Below, piece by piece: positions 50,186-59,698 of a stretch of DNA of 64,000 nt. Source of the DNA: a bacterium. GTDB lineage: Bacteria > Zixibacteria > MSB-5A5 > GN15 > FEB-12. A program made the translations under genes and the position numbers. Location: the NCBI GenBank assembly GCA_016708025.1, contig JADJGQ010000003.1:372001-436000 (forward strand), given 5' to 3'. The notes under the pieces are model-generated. The model saw only the letters and a list, made by a program, of their open reading frames with translations. It had not been told where the DNA came from and ran no database searches. Within the stretch, counting starts at the first letter, position 1. Each line of letters opens with the position of its first letter.

Positions 50186-52299
50186 GACGTTTCCTCGTTA
50201 TACCAGCGTTGATTCTGCTGTTGATCGGCAGTGTCATTCTGAGCCAATCGACGGTGAAGAACCCCCACGGACAGCTTAAGTGGGATTGTCAGGATTGCCA
50301 TACGACCGACTCATGGTCGCAGATGCGCGACTCGCTCGCCTTCGACCATGCCGCCACCGGCTTTCAGTTGGTGGGAGCGCATGCATCTGCACAGTGTATC
50401 GGTTGTCACAAGGATCCGGTTTTCAATCATGTCGGTGTCAATTGTATTGATTGTCATGCCGACCATCATGCCGGTCAATTGGGACAAGATTGTCAAAACT
50501 GCCATACGCCACGGGATTGGCAGAATCGTCGGAGTACGCTTGAATTACATGCGGCGAACGGTTTCCCGCTTACCGGTGCACATGCGGTCGCCGATTGCGA
50601 ATCATGCCATCGAGGACATGTTCGTCAGGAGTATGCCGGAACACCGGTCGACTGTTATGACTGTCATGCCGCTGACTATGCCGCAACCGAAGAACCAAAC
50701 CACGTGGCGGCTACTTTCCCTCTGGATTGTCGGACGTGCCACGAAGCTGCCTCGGCTAGTTGGCACTACGCATCCTACAACCATCCAGCCAGTTTCCCGC
50801 TGATCGGTGGTCACCAGGGAGTTGCCTGCATTTCCTGTCACCCGAGCGGTTATACTGGAACTTCAAGTGATTGCTATACGTGCCATAGTGCGGATTTTGC
50901 CTCCACCAGTGACCCTGACCACGAAACCGGTGGGTTCACTCATGATTGCACGCTCTGCCACACGATCAACGCGTGGGTGCCAGCCGAGTATGATCACAAT
51001 GCCACCGCATTTCCGCTGACCGGCGCGCACCAGCAGACCGCCTGTGTCTCCTGTCACGCCACTCAATATGCCGGCACGCCGACAAATTGCTATGCCTGCC
51101 ACCAGACTGATTATGATCAGACGACGGAACCGGATCACCAGTTTGCCCAGTTCGATCAAAACTGTACCACCTGTCACACTACTTCGTCATGGGATCCCTC
51201 GTCCTTTGATCATGCCAATACCGGGTTTGCACTGACCGGTCAGCATACCACGCTGATCTGTTCATCGTGCCACAGTACAGGCTTCACCGGTACTCCGGCC
51301 GGATGCTATGATTGCCATCAATCTGATTTTGAATCGGTAACCGATCCAAACCATGTAACCCAGGGATTCAGTCAGAATTGCACTGTCTGCCATACCACCA
51401 ATGGATGGACACCGTCGTCTTTCAACCACGCCAACACGGCATTCCCTCTAACGGGAAAACATGTTGATGCTTCCTGTACGTCGTGTCACACTTCAGGATA
51501 CGCCGGCACGCCGACTGATTGTTATAGTTGTCACCAGAGCAATTTCGAATCAACCGGTGATCCGAATCATGTGCAGGCAAACTTCAGTCATACCTGTACT
51601 GACTGTCACACTACCAGCGGATGGTCACCGGCAAACTTCAGTCACTCGGCGACCGCGTTCCCGTTGACCGGTGCACACGTTTCTGCTACCTGTGTCTCCT
51701 GTCATGCTTCGGGATATATCAATACGCCAGCTGATTGTTTCTCCTGTCACCAGACAGATTTTGAATCAGTGACCGATCCAAGCCATGTCACTAATAACTT
51801 TGACCACAACTGCACAAGCTGTCACTCTACGACTGCCTGGCAGCCGGCGACATTCGATCATAACACCACTACGTTCCCGCTGACCGGTCAACATATCACA
51901 GCGGCTTGCATTGCGTGCCATGCGAAATCATACAGCGGTACCTCCTCGGCCTGTCTTGCGTGTCATCAATCGGATTATGATGGGACCTCGGACCCAGTGC
52001 ATGCAGCGGCCGGTTTCCCGACCACATGTCAAACCTGCCACACTACCAGTGGCTGGTCACCAGCCAATTGGGATCACGACGCACAATATTTCCCTATCAC
52101 CACGGGGACTCATTCTCAAGTTTGGAATGATGACTGCACTACTTGCCATGTCAGTCCTTCATCGTATGCCGTATTCGAATGTATTCTCTGTCATGAGCAT
52201 AATAACAAGAACGAGGTCGACGCTGATCATCAAGGCGAGAACGACTATCAGTATCTCAGCACCGCGTGCTACAACTGTCATCCACGGGGGCGCAATTGA
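50182..52299 (+). CDS. 28-heme c-type cytochrome with tandem three-heme repeats
   Basis: 705 residues with an N-terminal signal/anchor helix (about 4-21). Twenty-eight CxxCH motifs were counted by eye. The middle is a tandem array of about 65-residue units, each with three motifs: CxxCHTTxxWxPxxFDH, FPLTGxHxxAxCxxCH and GTPxxCYxCHQxDFES. The start ATG overlaps the 20-heme gene's stop, and the stop overlaps a TTG start of the porin gene. Together with that porin it resembles porin-cytochrome conduits that move electrons across the outer membrane. Confidence 0.92.
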   Translation: MRRFLVIPALILLLIGSVILSQSTVKNPHGQLKWDCQDCHTTDSWSQMRDSLAFDHAATGFQLVGAHASAQCIGCHKDPVFNHVGVNCIDCHADHHAGQLGQDCQNCHTPRDWQNRRSTLELHAANGFPLTGAHAVADCESCHRGHVRQEYAGTPVDCYDCHAADYAATEEPNHVAATFPLDCRTCHEAASASWHYASYNHPASFPLIGGHQGVACISCHPSGYTGTSSDCYTCHSADFASTSDPDHETGGFTHDCTLCHTINAWVPAEYDHNATAFPLTGAHQQTACVSCHATQYAGTPTNCYACHQTDYDQTTEPDHQFAQFDQNCTTCHTTSSWDPSSFDHANTGFALTGQHTTLICSSCHSTGFTGTPAGCYDCHQSDFESVTDPNHVTQGFSQNCTVCHTTNGWTPSSFNHANTAFPLTGKHVDASCTSCHTSGYAGTPTDCYSCHQSNFESTGDPNHVQANFSHTCTDCHTTSGWSPANFSHSATAFPLTGAHVSATCVSCHASGYINTPADCFSCHQTDFESVTDPSHVTNNFDHNCTSCHSTTAWQPATFDHNTTTFPLTGQHITAACIACHAKSYSGTSSACLACHQSDYDGTSDPVHAAAGFPTTCQTCHTTSGWSPANWDHDAQYFPITTGTHSQVWNDDCTTCHVSPSSYAVFECILCHEHNNKNEVDADHQGENDYQYLSTACYNCHPRGRN

Positions 52300-53903
52300 T
52301 AAAGAGAAATCTGATCATCTCCCTTGCGCTCTGGATAATGGCCGCCACGGCCTGGTCATCGGATAGCTTTGTCGTCAAGTATTTGTCGATGGAGCATGTC
52401 TATCTGGACGGCGGCGAATCCGATGGTCTGACTGTCGGGACACGCTTGAACGTCCTTGGGCCAAACGGTGTCAAGGCGGAGCTTGAAGTTGTTTATGTTG
52501 CCGCCCATTCGGCATCCTGCAAAGTGATCGGCAGGATCGACCTGGTACAGGTCGGCGATAAGGTTGCATTGCAGTCGCCGCTGGTGCGAGATACTGTCGT
52601 TGTAGCTGATAGCACGCCGGTGGCAACTCCGGATCCGATTCAAACCTCGCCCCAGCCGAAGGTGACTCGCCCCAGGAGAGAGCCCTCCCCGGTGACCGGA
52701 AACATCTCGCTGGTTTTCTATCATTATAATGACGACACCGAGCCAAATCTCGATTTCACCCAGGCAACCACCCGGATGTCTCTGAAAGCCCGTCGCCTTT
52801 TCGGACAGGAGCTTACGTTGACAGTTCGCGGACGTGGCCGCTTCGACAAACGGGTCAGATCATTCAGTTCTGGGTTGGATGACCAGGATTGGACGAATCG
52901 AATCTGGGAGTTCTCTCTCAGCTACGATGACCCATCCTCACCAGTGGCAGCAACTTTTGGCCGGATCCTCCCGCGTCGGGTAGGTGCGATCGGATACCTC
53001 GACGGTGCATTGGTCGAAACCAGATTTGCCCGGTCTCTTCGAGTAGGCTTGTTCGGAGGAGCCAGTCCGGATTGGATGTATGATGACCAGCGGCTCTCCC
53101 TCACTCGGACGGGCGGGTATCTGGCTCTGATCACCGGTACACCAACCACAGCTACCCTCGAACAGGCCGTTGGCCTGGTTGGGGAATACCATGCCGGTGA
53201 GGTCAATCGTGAATATCTGCTCCTTCAGGGACGTTTCGCCAGAGGAAGCCGATTCGGTATCAGTCACTCAGCAGAATTTGATATCAACCGCCAGTGGCGG
53301 AAGGAACGGGCTGGCAGTTCAGTCGAACTTTCCAATCTCAATATTAACAGCTGGATCCGGCCCTCGGATCGAGTACGACTCAGTGTCAGCTATGACAATC
53401 GCACCAACTATTGGACTTTTGATACCCGTTCCATGGTAGATAGTCTGTTTGATGATCACCTTCGCCAGGGAGTGCGCGGTCAGGTTGATATCAGCTTCCC
53501 CGGTCAGATATTCACCTCAGGCTCGGTTGGTTATCGCAAGCGAGAAGGCGATCCCGATCCGACTTTGTCGTATTCAGCCCATATTCGCAAAGCGAACGCC
53601 TTCACCAAGGGCCTCAGTCTTTCGCTTCAATATGCTGGGTTTGATGGCCCTACCACTCGCGGATCCAATTACTCTGTACGGGCCAATCGGACTTTTGGAG
53701 GACGTTACACGTTGGGGGCGGCTCTCGGAAACTACGTGTATGAGACCGATGGTCTGGCTGACAAGAGAACCAATCGCTGGTTCGAATTGAGTGGACAGGC
53801 TGATATCGCACGTCACTACTGGCTTGGAACGCAGTTCCTTACCGAATCAGGCGACGACCTGAAAGGTTACCGGATACAGTTCGAACTGGGATATCGCTTC
53901 TAA
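52296..53903 (+). CDS. Outer-membrane porin of the cytochrome operon
   Basis: 535 residues from TTG 52296 (overlapping the cytochrome stop as TTGA), which opens directly on a signal peptide (about 1-22). An N-terminal soluble domain (about 24-100, EHVYLDGGESDGLTVGTRLN) resembles domains seen on envelope porins; residues about 125-535 are a beta barrel with many alternating strands, YDD-type turns and an aromatic C-terminal strand ending in GYRF. Position and size fit the porin that holds a multiheme cytochrome in the outer membrane (PCC-type). No heme motifs are present in it. Confidence 0.8.
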   Translation: MIKRNLIISLALWIMAATAWSSDSFVVKYLSMEHVYLDGGESDGLTVGTRLNVLGPNGVKAELEVVYVAAHSASCKVIGRIDLVQVGDKVALQSPLVRDTVVVADSTPVATPDPIQTSPQPKVTRPRREPSPVTGNISLVFYHYNDDTEPNLDFTQATTRMSLKARRLFGQELTLTVRGRGRFDKRVRSFSSGLDDQDWTNRIWEFSLSYDDPSSPVAATFGRILPRRVGAIGYLDGALVETRFARSLRVGLFGGASPDWMYDDQRLSLTRTGGYLALITGTPTTATLEQAVGLVGEYHAGEVNREYLLLQGRFARGSRFGISHSAEFDINRQWRKERAGSSVELSNLNINSWIRPSDRVRLSVSYDNRTNYWTFDTRSMVDSLFDDHLRQGVRGQVDISFPGQIFTSGSVGYRKREGDPDPTLSYSAHIRKANAFTKGLSLSLQYAGFDGPTTRGSNYSVRANRTFGGRYTLGAALGNYVYETDGLADKRTNRWFELSGQADIARHYWLGTQFLTESGDDLKGYRIQFELGYRF

Positions 53904-53938
53904 GAGGGTCGAAATGACCCCCAGAGTGTAAAACTACT

Positions 53939-55249
53939 ATGCAGACTCTGTTGATATGGCTCGGCGTGATCGGTTTGGTGGCAGTCATCCTGCTTCCTTA
54001 TCTTATCAAATTTCGCAAGAGCCGCGATCAATTTGCCAGGCGCAAGGAAGAAGCGCGCGCCATGGGGATAGATCGTCCGCGCGCGCAGTACCCGATGGTC
54101 GACAAGTCGCAGTGCATTGGTTGTGGCGCCTGTGTAAAAGCCTGCCCGGAAGGAGACGTGCTTGGCGTCGTCTGGGGAGTGGCCGAAGTGATCAATGGCG
54201 AGCGGTGTGTCGGGCATGGCTATTGCGAAGTCGCCTGCCCAGTCGGCGCTCTCAAGGTCGGGTTGGGTGATATCAAGACTCGACCGGATATCCCGATTAT
54301 GTCCTCGGTCAACGAAACATCCGTGCCCGGCCTTTTTATCGCCGGTGAACTGGGTGGCCTCTCGCTCATCCGAAACGCGATCGGACAGGGACGGATGGTA
54401 GTGGATGAGATCGCTCGACGGATCGGCAAACCGACCAAGAGTGACTTATATGATGTCGTCATTGTCGGCGCCGGCCCGGCAGGCATCTCCGCCGCTTTGA
54501 CCGCGATCCAACACAATCTTAGCTATCTCTTGCTCGATGAACGAGAGATCGGCGGTACGATCCTGCAATACCCGCGACGGAAACTGGTCATGACCCAGCC
54601 GGTGGAATTGCCCTTGTATGGCTGGCTGTCGCAGGATGAATACTCCAAAGAAGCTCTGGTTCAGACATGGCAGGAGATCACCGACCGATTCCATTTAAAT
54701 GCCTGCTCTGGACATCGGGTCGAGTCGGTCCGCACAGTCAATAGCTACTTCGACATCCGGACTGACCAGGCGCAATATACGGCTCGCTTTGTTGTGCTAG
54801 CTATGGGACGACGAGGTACGCCACGCAAAATGGAAGTCCCCGGCGAAGATCTGCCGAAAGTCATGTACCAGTTGATCGATGCCCAGTCTTACACCAACAA
54901 GCATATGCTGGTAGTTGGCGGCGGTGACAGCGCAGTCGAGGCTGCGGTCGGACTTGCCAAACAGCCCGGCAACACGGTGACGATCTCTTATCGCAAGAAT
55001 AGTTTCTTCAGAGTGAAAAAGAAGAACGAGGACGCGATCGGCAAGTTGTTGAGTTCGCGCGGGCTGACGGCGATGTTTGATTCGCAGGTGCTGGAGGTCC
55101 GTCCTGATTCCGTTCTCCTGCAAACTAAGTCAGGACCGATCGAACTTCTTAACGATTATATCATCGTGCAGATCGGCGGTATCCCTCCGTTTGACATGCT
55201 GAAGCAGATGGGAATCGCTTTCGGCGGCGAAACTCGCCCTATTGCCTGA
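53939..55249 (+). CDS. Membrane-anchored ferredoxin/FAD-NAD(P) oxidoreductase
   Basis: 436 residues: a membrane helix (4-24), a ferredoxin domain (about 50-115) and a thioredoxin-reductase-like pyridine-nucleotide-disulfide oxidoreductase domain (about 172-430) with dinucleotide loops VVIVGAGPAGISAAL and LVVGGGDSAVEAAVG. The first cluster motif is CIGCGACVKACP (C59-C69). The second reads CVGHGYCEVACP, with histidine (H93) in the place of the usual second cysteine. It lies 35 bp after the porin gene. It likely links NAD(P)H or a ferredoxin to the membrane cytochrome b. There is no CxxC redox disulfide as in thioredoxin reductase. Confidence 0.85.
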   Translation: MQTLLIWLGVIGLVAVILLPYLIKFRKSRDQFARRKEEARAMGIDRPRAQYPMVDKSQCIGCGACVKACPEGDVLGVVWGVAEVINGERCVGHGYCEVACPVGALKVGLGDIKTRPDIPIMSSVNETSVPGLFIAGELGGLSLIRNAIGQGRMVVDEIARRIGKPTKSDLYDVVIVGAGPAGISAALTAIQHNLSYLLLDEREIGGTILQYPRRKLVMTQPVELPLYGWLSQDEYSKEALVQTWQEITDRFHLNACSGHRVESVRTVNSYFDIRTDQAQYTARFVVLAMGRRGTPRKMEVPGEDLPKVMYQLIDAQSYTNKHMLVVGGGDSAVEAAVGLAKQPGNTVTISYRKNSFFRVKKKNEDAIGKLLSSRGLTAMFDSQVLEVRPDSVLLQTKSGPIELLNDYIIVQIGGIPPFDMLKQMGIAFGGETRPIA

Positions 55250-55381
55250 TCTATCCCCAGATAATTTGGAATCTTTTCAAGAGGCAGTCCCATCGCTCTT
55301 TGGCGAGCTGTGACGGGCCGGAGAAATTCCTTTTGATAGAGCCGAATTCGCTGCAATTTGAGCGAACCTACGGGGTAAGAG

Positions 55382-56989
55382 CTATCTGGTAGGAAAAGCA
55401 ACCTGGATGCGAGTAGACACACCCTCTTCGGAGTCAACCTTGATCGTCGCCTGATGACTGGAAATGATCCGTGCGCAAGTCACCAACCCGTAACCATGAC
55501 CATCTTCCTTGGTGGTAAAACGCTTGAGGAAAAGCTGATCGCGGATCTCGGCCGGCATACCGCAACCGTTGTCAGTCAACTCCAGAGTGACCGATCCTGA
55601 AACCGATGAAGTACTGACCGTGATCCGGCCCTCGAGACGATTCGCTTCGCGAATCGCATCGGCCGAATTATTGAAAAAGTTCATAAGCAACTGCGTGATC
55701 TGATCGGAGTCTGCTTCCACTGCCGGAAGGTGTGGGTCAAGCTCAACCGCAAAGGTGATCGCTTTGAATCGTCGTTGCACTTTGAGGAAAGTGACCACGT
55801 TGACTACCAGGTCATTAAGAGAGGTCGGTACACGCTGCGATTGACCCTTTTTGGTGTCCATTAACTCCAGACTGAATCGTTCCAGATGGCGGGCACTGTC
55901 GAGCACCCGATTGAGATAATTTTCAGTCTTGACTACATCACCTTTTTTGAGTGCGATCTGTGACAATTCAATACCGCCGTGGAGTACAGCCAGGACATTG
56001 CGGATCTCATGGGCGATCGAAGAGACCATCGAGCCGCGTTCAGCCAACTTCTCCAGATCCAGCAAGTGAGACTCTGTCTCGCGAGCCTGGGTAACATCGT
56101 CCAGATTCAGCACTTTATCCGTGCATTCTCCCGTATCGACTGATACACGCGAAGCCGACAGGCTATAAACACGTCCGGTTCGCCGATCCGGAACGGAACA
56201 TGGTCCCGGCAGCGCAGCCGTCGGATCACTCAGGAACTGCCGAACAGCTCGCGGCAGATCGATATCGCTCAACAGCTCATCCACTTGCGGCTGTAGTGTG
56301 CTCTGCTCAGTATCTTCAGCAGGCGAATAACCGACAAGATTGCGGGCCGCCTGGTTCATGATCTTCAGCCGACCGGTACTATCGCAGACAAACACCGCCT
56401 GCGGTACATTGTCCAATAGCGACGCATACCATTGCTTCGTTGCCAACACATCTGACAAAAGGTATGAGTTTGTGATCAAGGGGATGACTGATGAAATTAT
56501 CGCTTCCAGCCGCGATCTTTCCTCTGGTCCCAATGATTCGCCGGTATGCTTTTTCCCCACTCCCACAAAACCAAACACTCTTTGCTTATGTACCAGCGGT
56601 ACAACAAGGCTCAGGTCGAAAGTACTCCGGAGACAACGGTACTTGGATTCGAGGGTCTCCGCATCATTTACGCAATTTCCAGTACAGGGCATCGCGACAT
56701 CCTGCATGCAGGTCCAGCACCGATACGATTCATCTCTGGCCGTGGTCTTGGCCAAACGATCGAAAGTTCCTACCGCGTAGATGGAGGGGCGCGTGGAATC
56801 GACGCCCGAATGACGCATGATCGCCATCACTCCGGGAACTGCAAACTGCCCTGAGAGCGTCAGCAACAGCGAGCGGATCAAGGAACCAAAATCCGGATCT
56901 GCCGCAAATTGTGCCGACAGGTGGTGCAGCGCATCCAGAGCCAGCGCATCGCGCTCCGCCGTCTTTACGTTTGCACTGGTTACCAGCAC
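55382..56989 (-). CDS. Sensor histidine kinase (GAF-PAS-HisKA-HATPase)
   Basis: 535 residues, soluble. A GAF-like domain (about 20-195) includes a Cys-rich stretch (CWTCMQDVAMPCTGNC) that could bind a metal or sense redox state. A PAS domain (about 195-310) is followed by the dimerisation helix with the phosphorylated histidine in SIAHEIRNVLAVLHGG (H327), then the ATPase domain with NNSADAI, DNGCGMP and GHGYGL. No receiver domain is fused and no response regulator is adjacent. It is the last gene of the partner-switching operon, 31 bp after the STAS gene. Confidence 0.9.
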   Translation of the reverse strand: MLVTSANVKTAERDALALDALHHLSAQFAADPDFGSLIRSLLLTLSGQFAVPGVMAIMRHSGVDSTRPSIYAVGTFDRLAKTTARDESYRCWTCMQDVAMPCTGNCVNDAETLESKYRCLRSTFDLSLVVPLVHKQRVFGFVGVGKKHTGESLGPEERSRLEAIISSVIPLITNSYLLSDVLATKQWYASLLDNVPQAVFVCDSTGRLKIMNQAARNLVGYSPAEDTEQSTLQPQVDELLSDIDLPRAVRQFLSDPTAALPGPCSVPDRRTGRVYSLSASRVSVDTGECTDKVLNLDDVTQARETESHLLDLEKLAERGSMVSSIAHEIRNVLAVLHGGIELSQIALKKGDVVKTENYLNRVLDSARHLERFSLELMDTKKGQSQRVPTSLNDLVVNVVTFLKVQRRFKAITFAVELDPHLPAVEADSDQITQLLMNFFNNSADAIREANRLEGRITVSTSSVSGSVTLELTDNGCGMPAEIRDQLFLKRFTTKEDGHGYGLVTCARIISSHQATIKVDSEEGVSTRIQVAFPTR

Positions 56990-57020
56990 AGCAGGTATCC
57001 CCTGTTACGATCTGACATCG

Positions 57021-57362
57021 TTATGCGGTAGCCTCCGTGAGAGTGAGTGCTTCCTCTACCGATCCCCGGATCGTGAAATAGGTGTCCAGATCGAGCACCT
57101 TAAGAACGTGGAACACTGTCGGCGATACATTGCAGAGGATCAGGTCCCCGCCTTGCTCCTTAAAGGAGTTGACCGTTCCCAGCAACGATCCAACGCCCGC
57201 CGAGGAGATGAACTCAAGGTTGACCATGTCGATGACTGCGAATCGGACCCCTCCCGCTCTGGCGGAAACGAGGGCTTCTACCATTTCACCGGCATTGTAA
57301 TTGTCCAGCATGTTACCCGGAGAGATCACCGTAACCTGACCGGACAGCATTCGCCTGTCCAT
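57021..57362 (-). CDS. STAS-domain anti-anti-sigma factor (RsbV/SpoIIAA type)
   Basis: A 113-residue single STAS domain. The phosphorylation motif reads LEFISSAGVGSLL, with the conserved serine pair before Gly, as in SpoIIAA/RsbV proteins that are phosphorylated by an anti-sigma kinase and dephosphorylated by a PP2C phosphatase. It follows the STAS-ATPase gene by 16 bp, with an AAAGGA site. It is probably the switch protein acted on by the neighbouring ATPase and phosphatase. Confidence 0.9.
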   Translation of the reverse strand: MDRRMLSGQVTVISPGNMLDNYNAGEMVEALVSARAGGVRFAVIDMVNLEFISSAGVGSLLGTVNSFKEQGGDLILCNVSPTVFHVLKVLDLDTYFTIRGSVEEALTLTEATA

Positions 57363-57378
57363 GCTTCATCCTTTCTTA

Positions 57379-58119
57379 TCATGTTGACCATTGCTTGACT
57401 GTGGTACAGACATTGAATACCCCCCGGAACCGTTCGTAGATCACGCTGTCCGCGAGTTTCGCGATCATCGCCAACCCATACCCCCTTGTTCGGCGACTGG
57501 AGGCCGCCTCTTTGAGAACAACTTCCGGTCGGGGTGATGACGGATCGAACGGCACACCACTATCAATGAACTTGAGATTGATCTCGTTGCGATCACCGAT
57601 CTTCGACAAAACCGCCGTCACAATTATCACTTCGCGTGAATCGAGTCCGGCATGATTGAGTATATTCGTGGCCACTTCATAAAAGACCGTCCGGACATCC
57701 ATAGCCACTCGGTCGGGCATCTCCGAGATCTTCAGGAACCCTTCGAATCTGCTCAGTGCCTCGCGGACGGATTCACCATCCGCGGCGATGACATCGGCAA
57801 ACCCGCGCGACCAGTCTGAGACTTTGAAGGGGAAGAACTCCTCGAGATCCATCAGTCTCAACACGCGGAGTATATCAGGTCGTAAGGAGGTCAGGCGAAG
57901 GGCGACTCCGCTTTCTTCACACCGTTCCCGTGCCCGCCACATCAGTCGGATATGTCCCGAGTAAACCAGTTCTATCTGGGAGCAATCCAGGAGTAGCTCG
58001 CGCGGCCTGCGCTCAAGTGCCTGCTCCAGTTCCGCCTCAAATTGGGAACTGGGCTGCGGTGCTATTGAGACCGGCAATTCAATCACTATCCGGTCAGTCG
58101 CTTCAGTTTGTTGCGGCAT
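57379..58119 (-). CDS. STAS-HATPase fusion (RsbW-like anti-sigma kinase)
   Basis: 246 residues. The N-terminal half (about 10-95) is a degenerate STAS-like fold (RELLLDCSQIELVYSGHIRL), and the C-terminal half (about 110-245) is an HATPase_c domain of the RsbW/SpoIIAB type with FYEVATNILNHAG (N box), FIDSGVPFDP (G1) and RRTRGYGLAMI (G2). ATG 58119 has a GGAGA site; the frame could start at 58149. It overlaps the phosphatase gene by 17 bp. It probably binds the STAS protein; the fused STAS-like half is unusual for an anti-sigma kinase. Confidence 0.85.
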   Translation of the reverse strand: MPQQTEATDRIVIELPVSIAPQPSSQFEAELEQALERRPRELLLDCSQIELVYSGHIRLMWRARERCEESGVALRLTSLRPDILRVLRLMDLEEFFPFKVSDWSRGFADVIAADGESVREALSRFEGFLKISEMPDRVAMDVRTVFYEVATNILNHAGLDSREVIIVTAVLSKIGDRNEINLKFIDSGVPFDPSSPRPEVVLKEAASSRRTRGYGLAMIAKLADSVIYERFRGVFNVCTTVKQWST

Positions 58120-59698
58120 ACTGTCCAGTCTCCTGAATCGACTTTTCACCGGCGAGTCCGGTCCACTTCATTGCTACCAGTGTAATATCATCATGTTGCG
58201 GTGCGGCGGCCACGAAGGATGCATGCTCGGCCAACGACTGCTTCACCAGATCGATCGGACGCAGATGTCGCCGTTCCTTCAGGTTGGCCAACAGGCGATC
58301 CATACCGTATTCCGCCCCCGCAGGATTGCGTGCTTCGTTGACTCCGTCCGTGAACTGGATCAGCCAGTCATCGGTCGCCAACTGAATGGTCTCATTCTTG
58401 ATCCGTTGATCGAATACCGCCGGAGCCATCAATCCAAGCGGGTATCCCGGCGGTCGTACCAACGTCGGAGTCGGCTGTGAATTTGAAATCCAGATCAGTG
58501 GATTATGTCCGGCCGATGCGATCGTTACTTGCCCCGTTCGTTGATCCAGCAACCCATACAGCATAGTGACGAACATCCCCTGACGGATCGTCGCCAGAAG
58601 TTCCTTGTTCAGGTCGCAGAGAACAGAACGAGGATCGCGATTCCCATTGGCGACTCTTCGGATGATATCTCTGGTCATCAACATGACCAGCATACCGGGA
58701 AGAGATTTGCCCGATACATCTGCGATCAGGAAACCGAGACGATCGTTATCAAAGGGGAAAAAGTCATAATAGTCCCCACCAACTTCGTTGGCGCTGACAT
58801 AGGTTCCATAGAAATCGAATGTCGCGCCGCTGGGGTAGGTACGCGGGAGGATCCCCATCTGGATCTCACGCGCTATTTCCAGCTCCCGAACCATTCGCTC
58901 TGATTGCAGTCTTTCCTCTTGCGCAGTCTTCAGGTGACTCCCCATAACCCGCAGGGTCTCGGCAAGGTATGCCAGTTCGTTCTTGCCTCGAACCGGGATA
59001 TCAAAGGAGAGATTGTTGGGATCGACCTTTCTCAGGTGAGTCACGATCGTATTGATCGGACGGAGCTCCCGCCCGATCAGCCAGAGGATCAAGGGAATAC
59101 CGATGAGCAGTATGATCACGGTCGCCGAAAGCACGGCTATAATGGAGCGAATGCGCGCTTCCTGTATCTTGCTGACCGAAGAAGCGAGAGCCAGGTGCCC
59201 CACGGTGAGGTCGCGTTCCTTTACCGGGACATAAACATAGAGCGTCTCATTCACCACATAGACCTGCGAAGAGAACAGTCCGGCCTCGGTATCCTCGGGA
59301 GTTTCCGGAAGATTCAGGCGACCGCTCCCGGTCAGCAGGCGAATATCGGTATGCGCCAGAAAACTTCCCTCTTCATCCGTCACCCCTGCCCAGTAGAGTC
59401 CGGGATTGGCGACAGCCAATTCACGACAGAGGTTGTTCAGCAGAAGTACATCAGGTCCATTCGGATTGAGAATGTCTTTGGCCGCGGAAACTGCATGAGA
59501 TTGCGCCTGCACCAACAACCGATTGACCACGTTTGAGGTTACCTCGGCCACATGCTGACGAGTGAACAGGTACCCGGCGGCGGTCATCAGCAGAATTACC
59601 ATACCTACCAGGTAGAGGGGAAACTGCCACCTCAACGAACGTCGGTAATGCCGTGCGTCCGGCCACTCGTGCGGCTTGTTGACGACCTGATCAGTCAT
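58103..59698 (-). CDS. Membrane RsbU/SpoIIE-type PP2C phosphatase with HAMP
   Basis: 531 residues: a first membrane helix (about 27-46), a periplasmic sensor region (about 47-185), a second helix (about 188-210), a HAMP linker (RELRPINTIVTHLRKVDPNN), a short coiled coil, and a PP2C-type SpoIIE domain (about 285-515) with EIQMGILPR, VGGDYYDFF, LIADVSGKSLPG, ASAGHNPLIW, LIQFTDGVNEARN and QHDDITLVAM. The metal-binding aspartates are intact. It probably dephosphorylates the STAS protein when the periplasmic domain senses a signal. The ATG overlaps the PorV-TPR gene's stop by 8 bp. Confidence 0.92.
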   Translation of the reverse strand: MTDQVVNKPHEWPDARHYRRSLRWQFPLYLVGMVILLMTAAGYLFTRQHVAEVTSNVVNRLLVQAQSHAVSAAKDILNPNGPDVLLLNNLCRELAVANPGLYWAGVTDEEGSFLAHTDIRLLTGSGRLNLPETPEDTEAGLFSSQVYVVNETLYVYVPVKERDLTVGHLALASSVSKIQEARIRSIIAVLSATVIILLIGIPLILWLIGRELRPINTIVTHLRKVDPNNLSFDIPVRGKNELAYLAETLRVMGSHLKTAQEERLQSERMVRELEIAREIQMGILPRTYPSGATFDFYGTYVSANEVGGDYYDFFPFDNDRLGFLIADVSGKSLPGMLVMLMTRDIIRRVANGNRDPRSVLCDLNKELLATIRQGMFVTMLYGLLDQRTGQVTIASAGHNPLIWISNSQPTPTLVRPPGYPLGLMAPAVFDQRIKNETIQLATDDWLIQFTDGVNEARNPAGAEYGMDRLLANLKERRHLRPIDLVKQSLAEHASFVAAAPQHDDITLVAMKWTGLAGEKSIQETGQYAATN

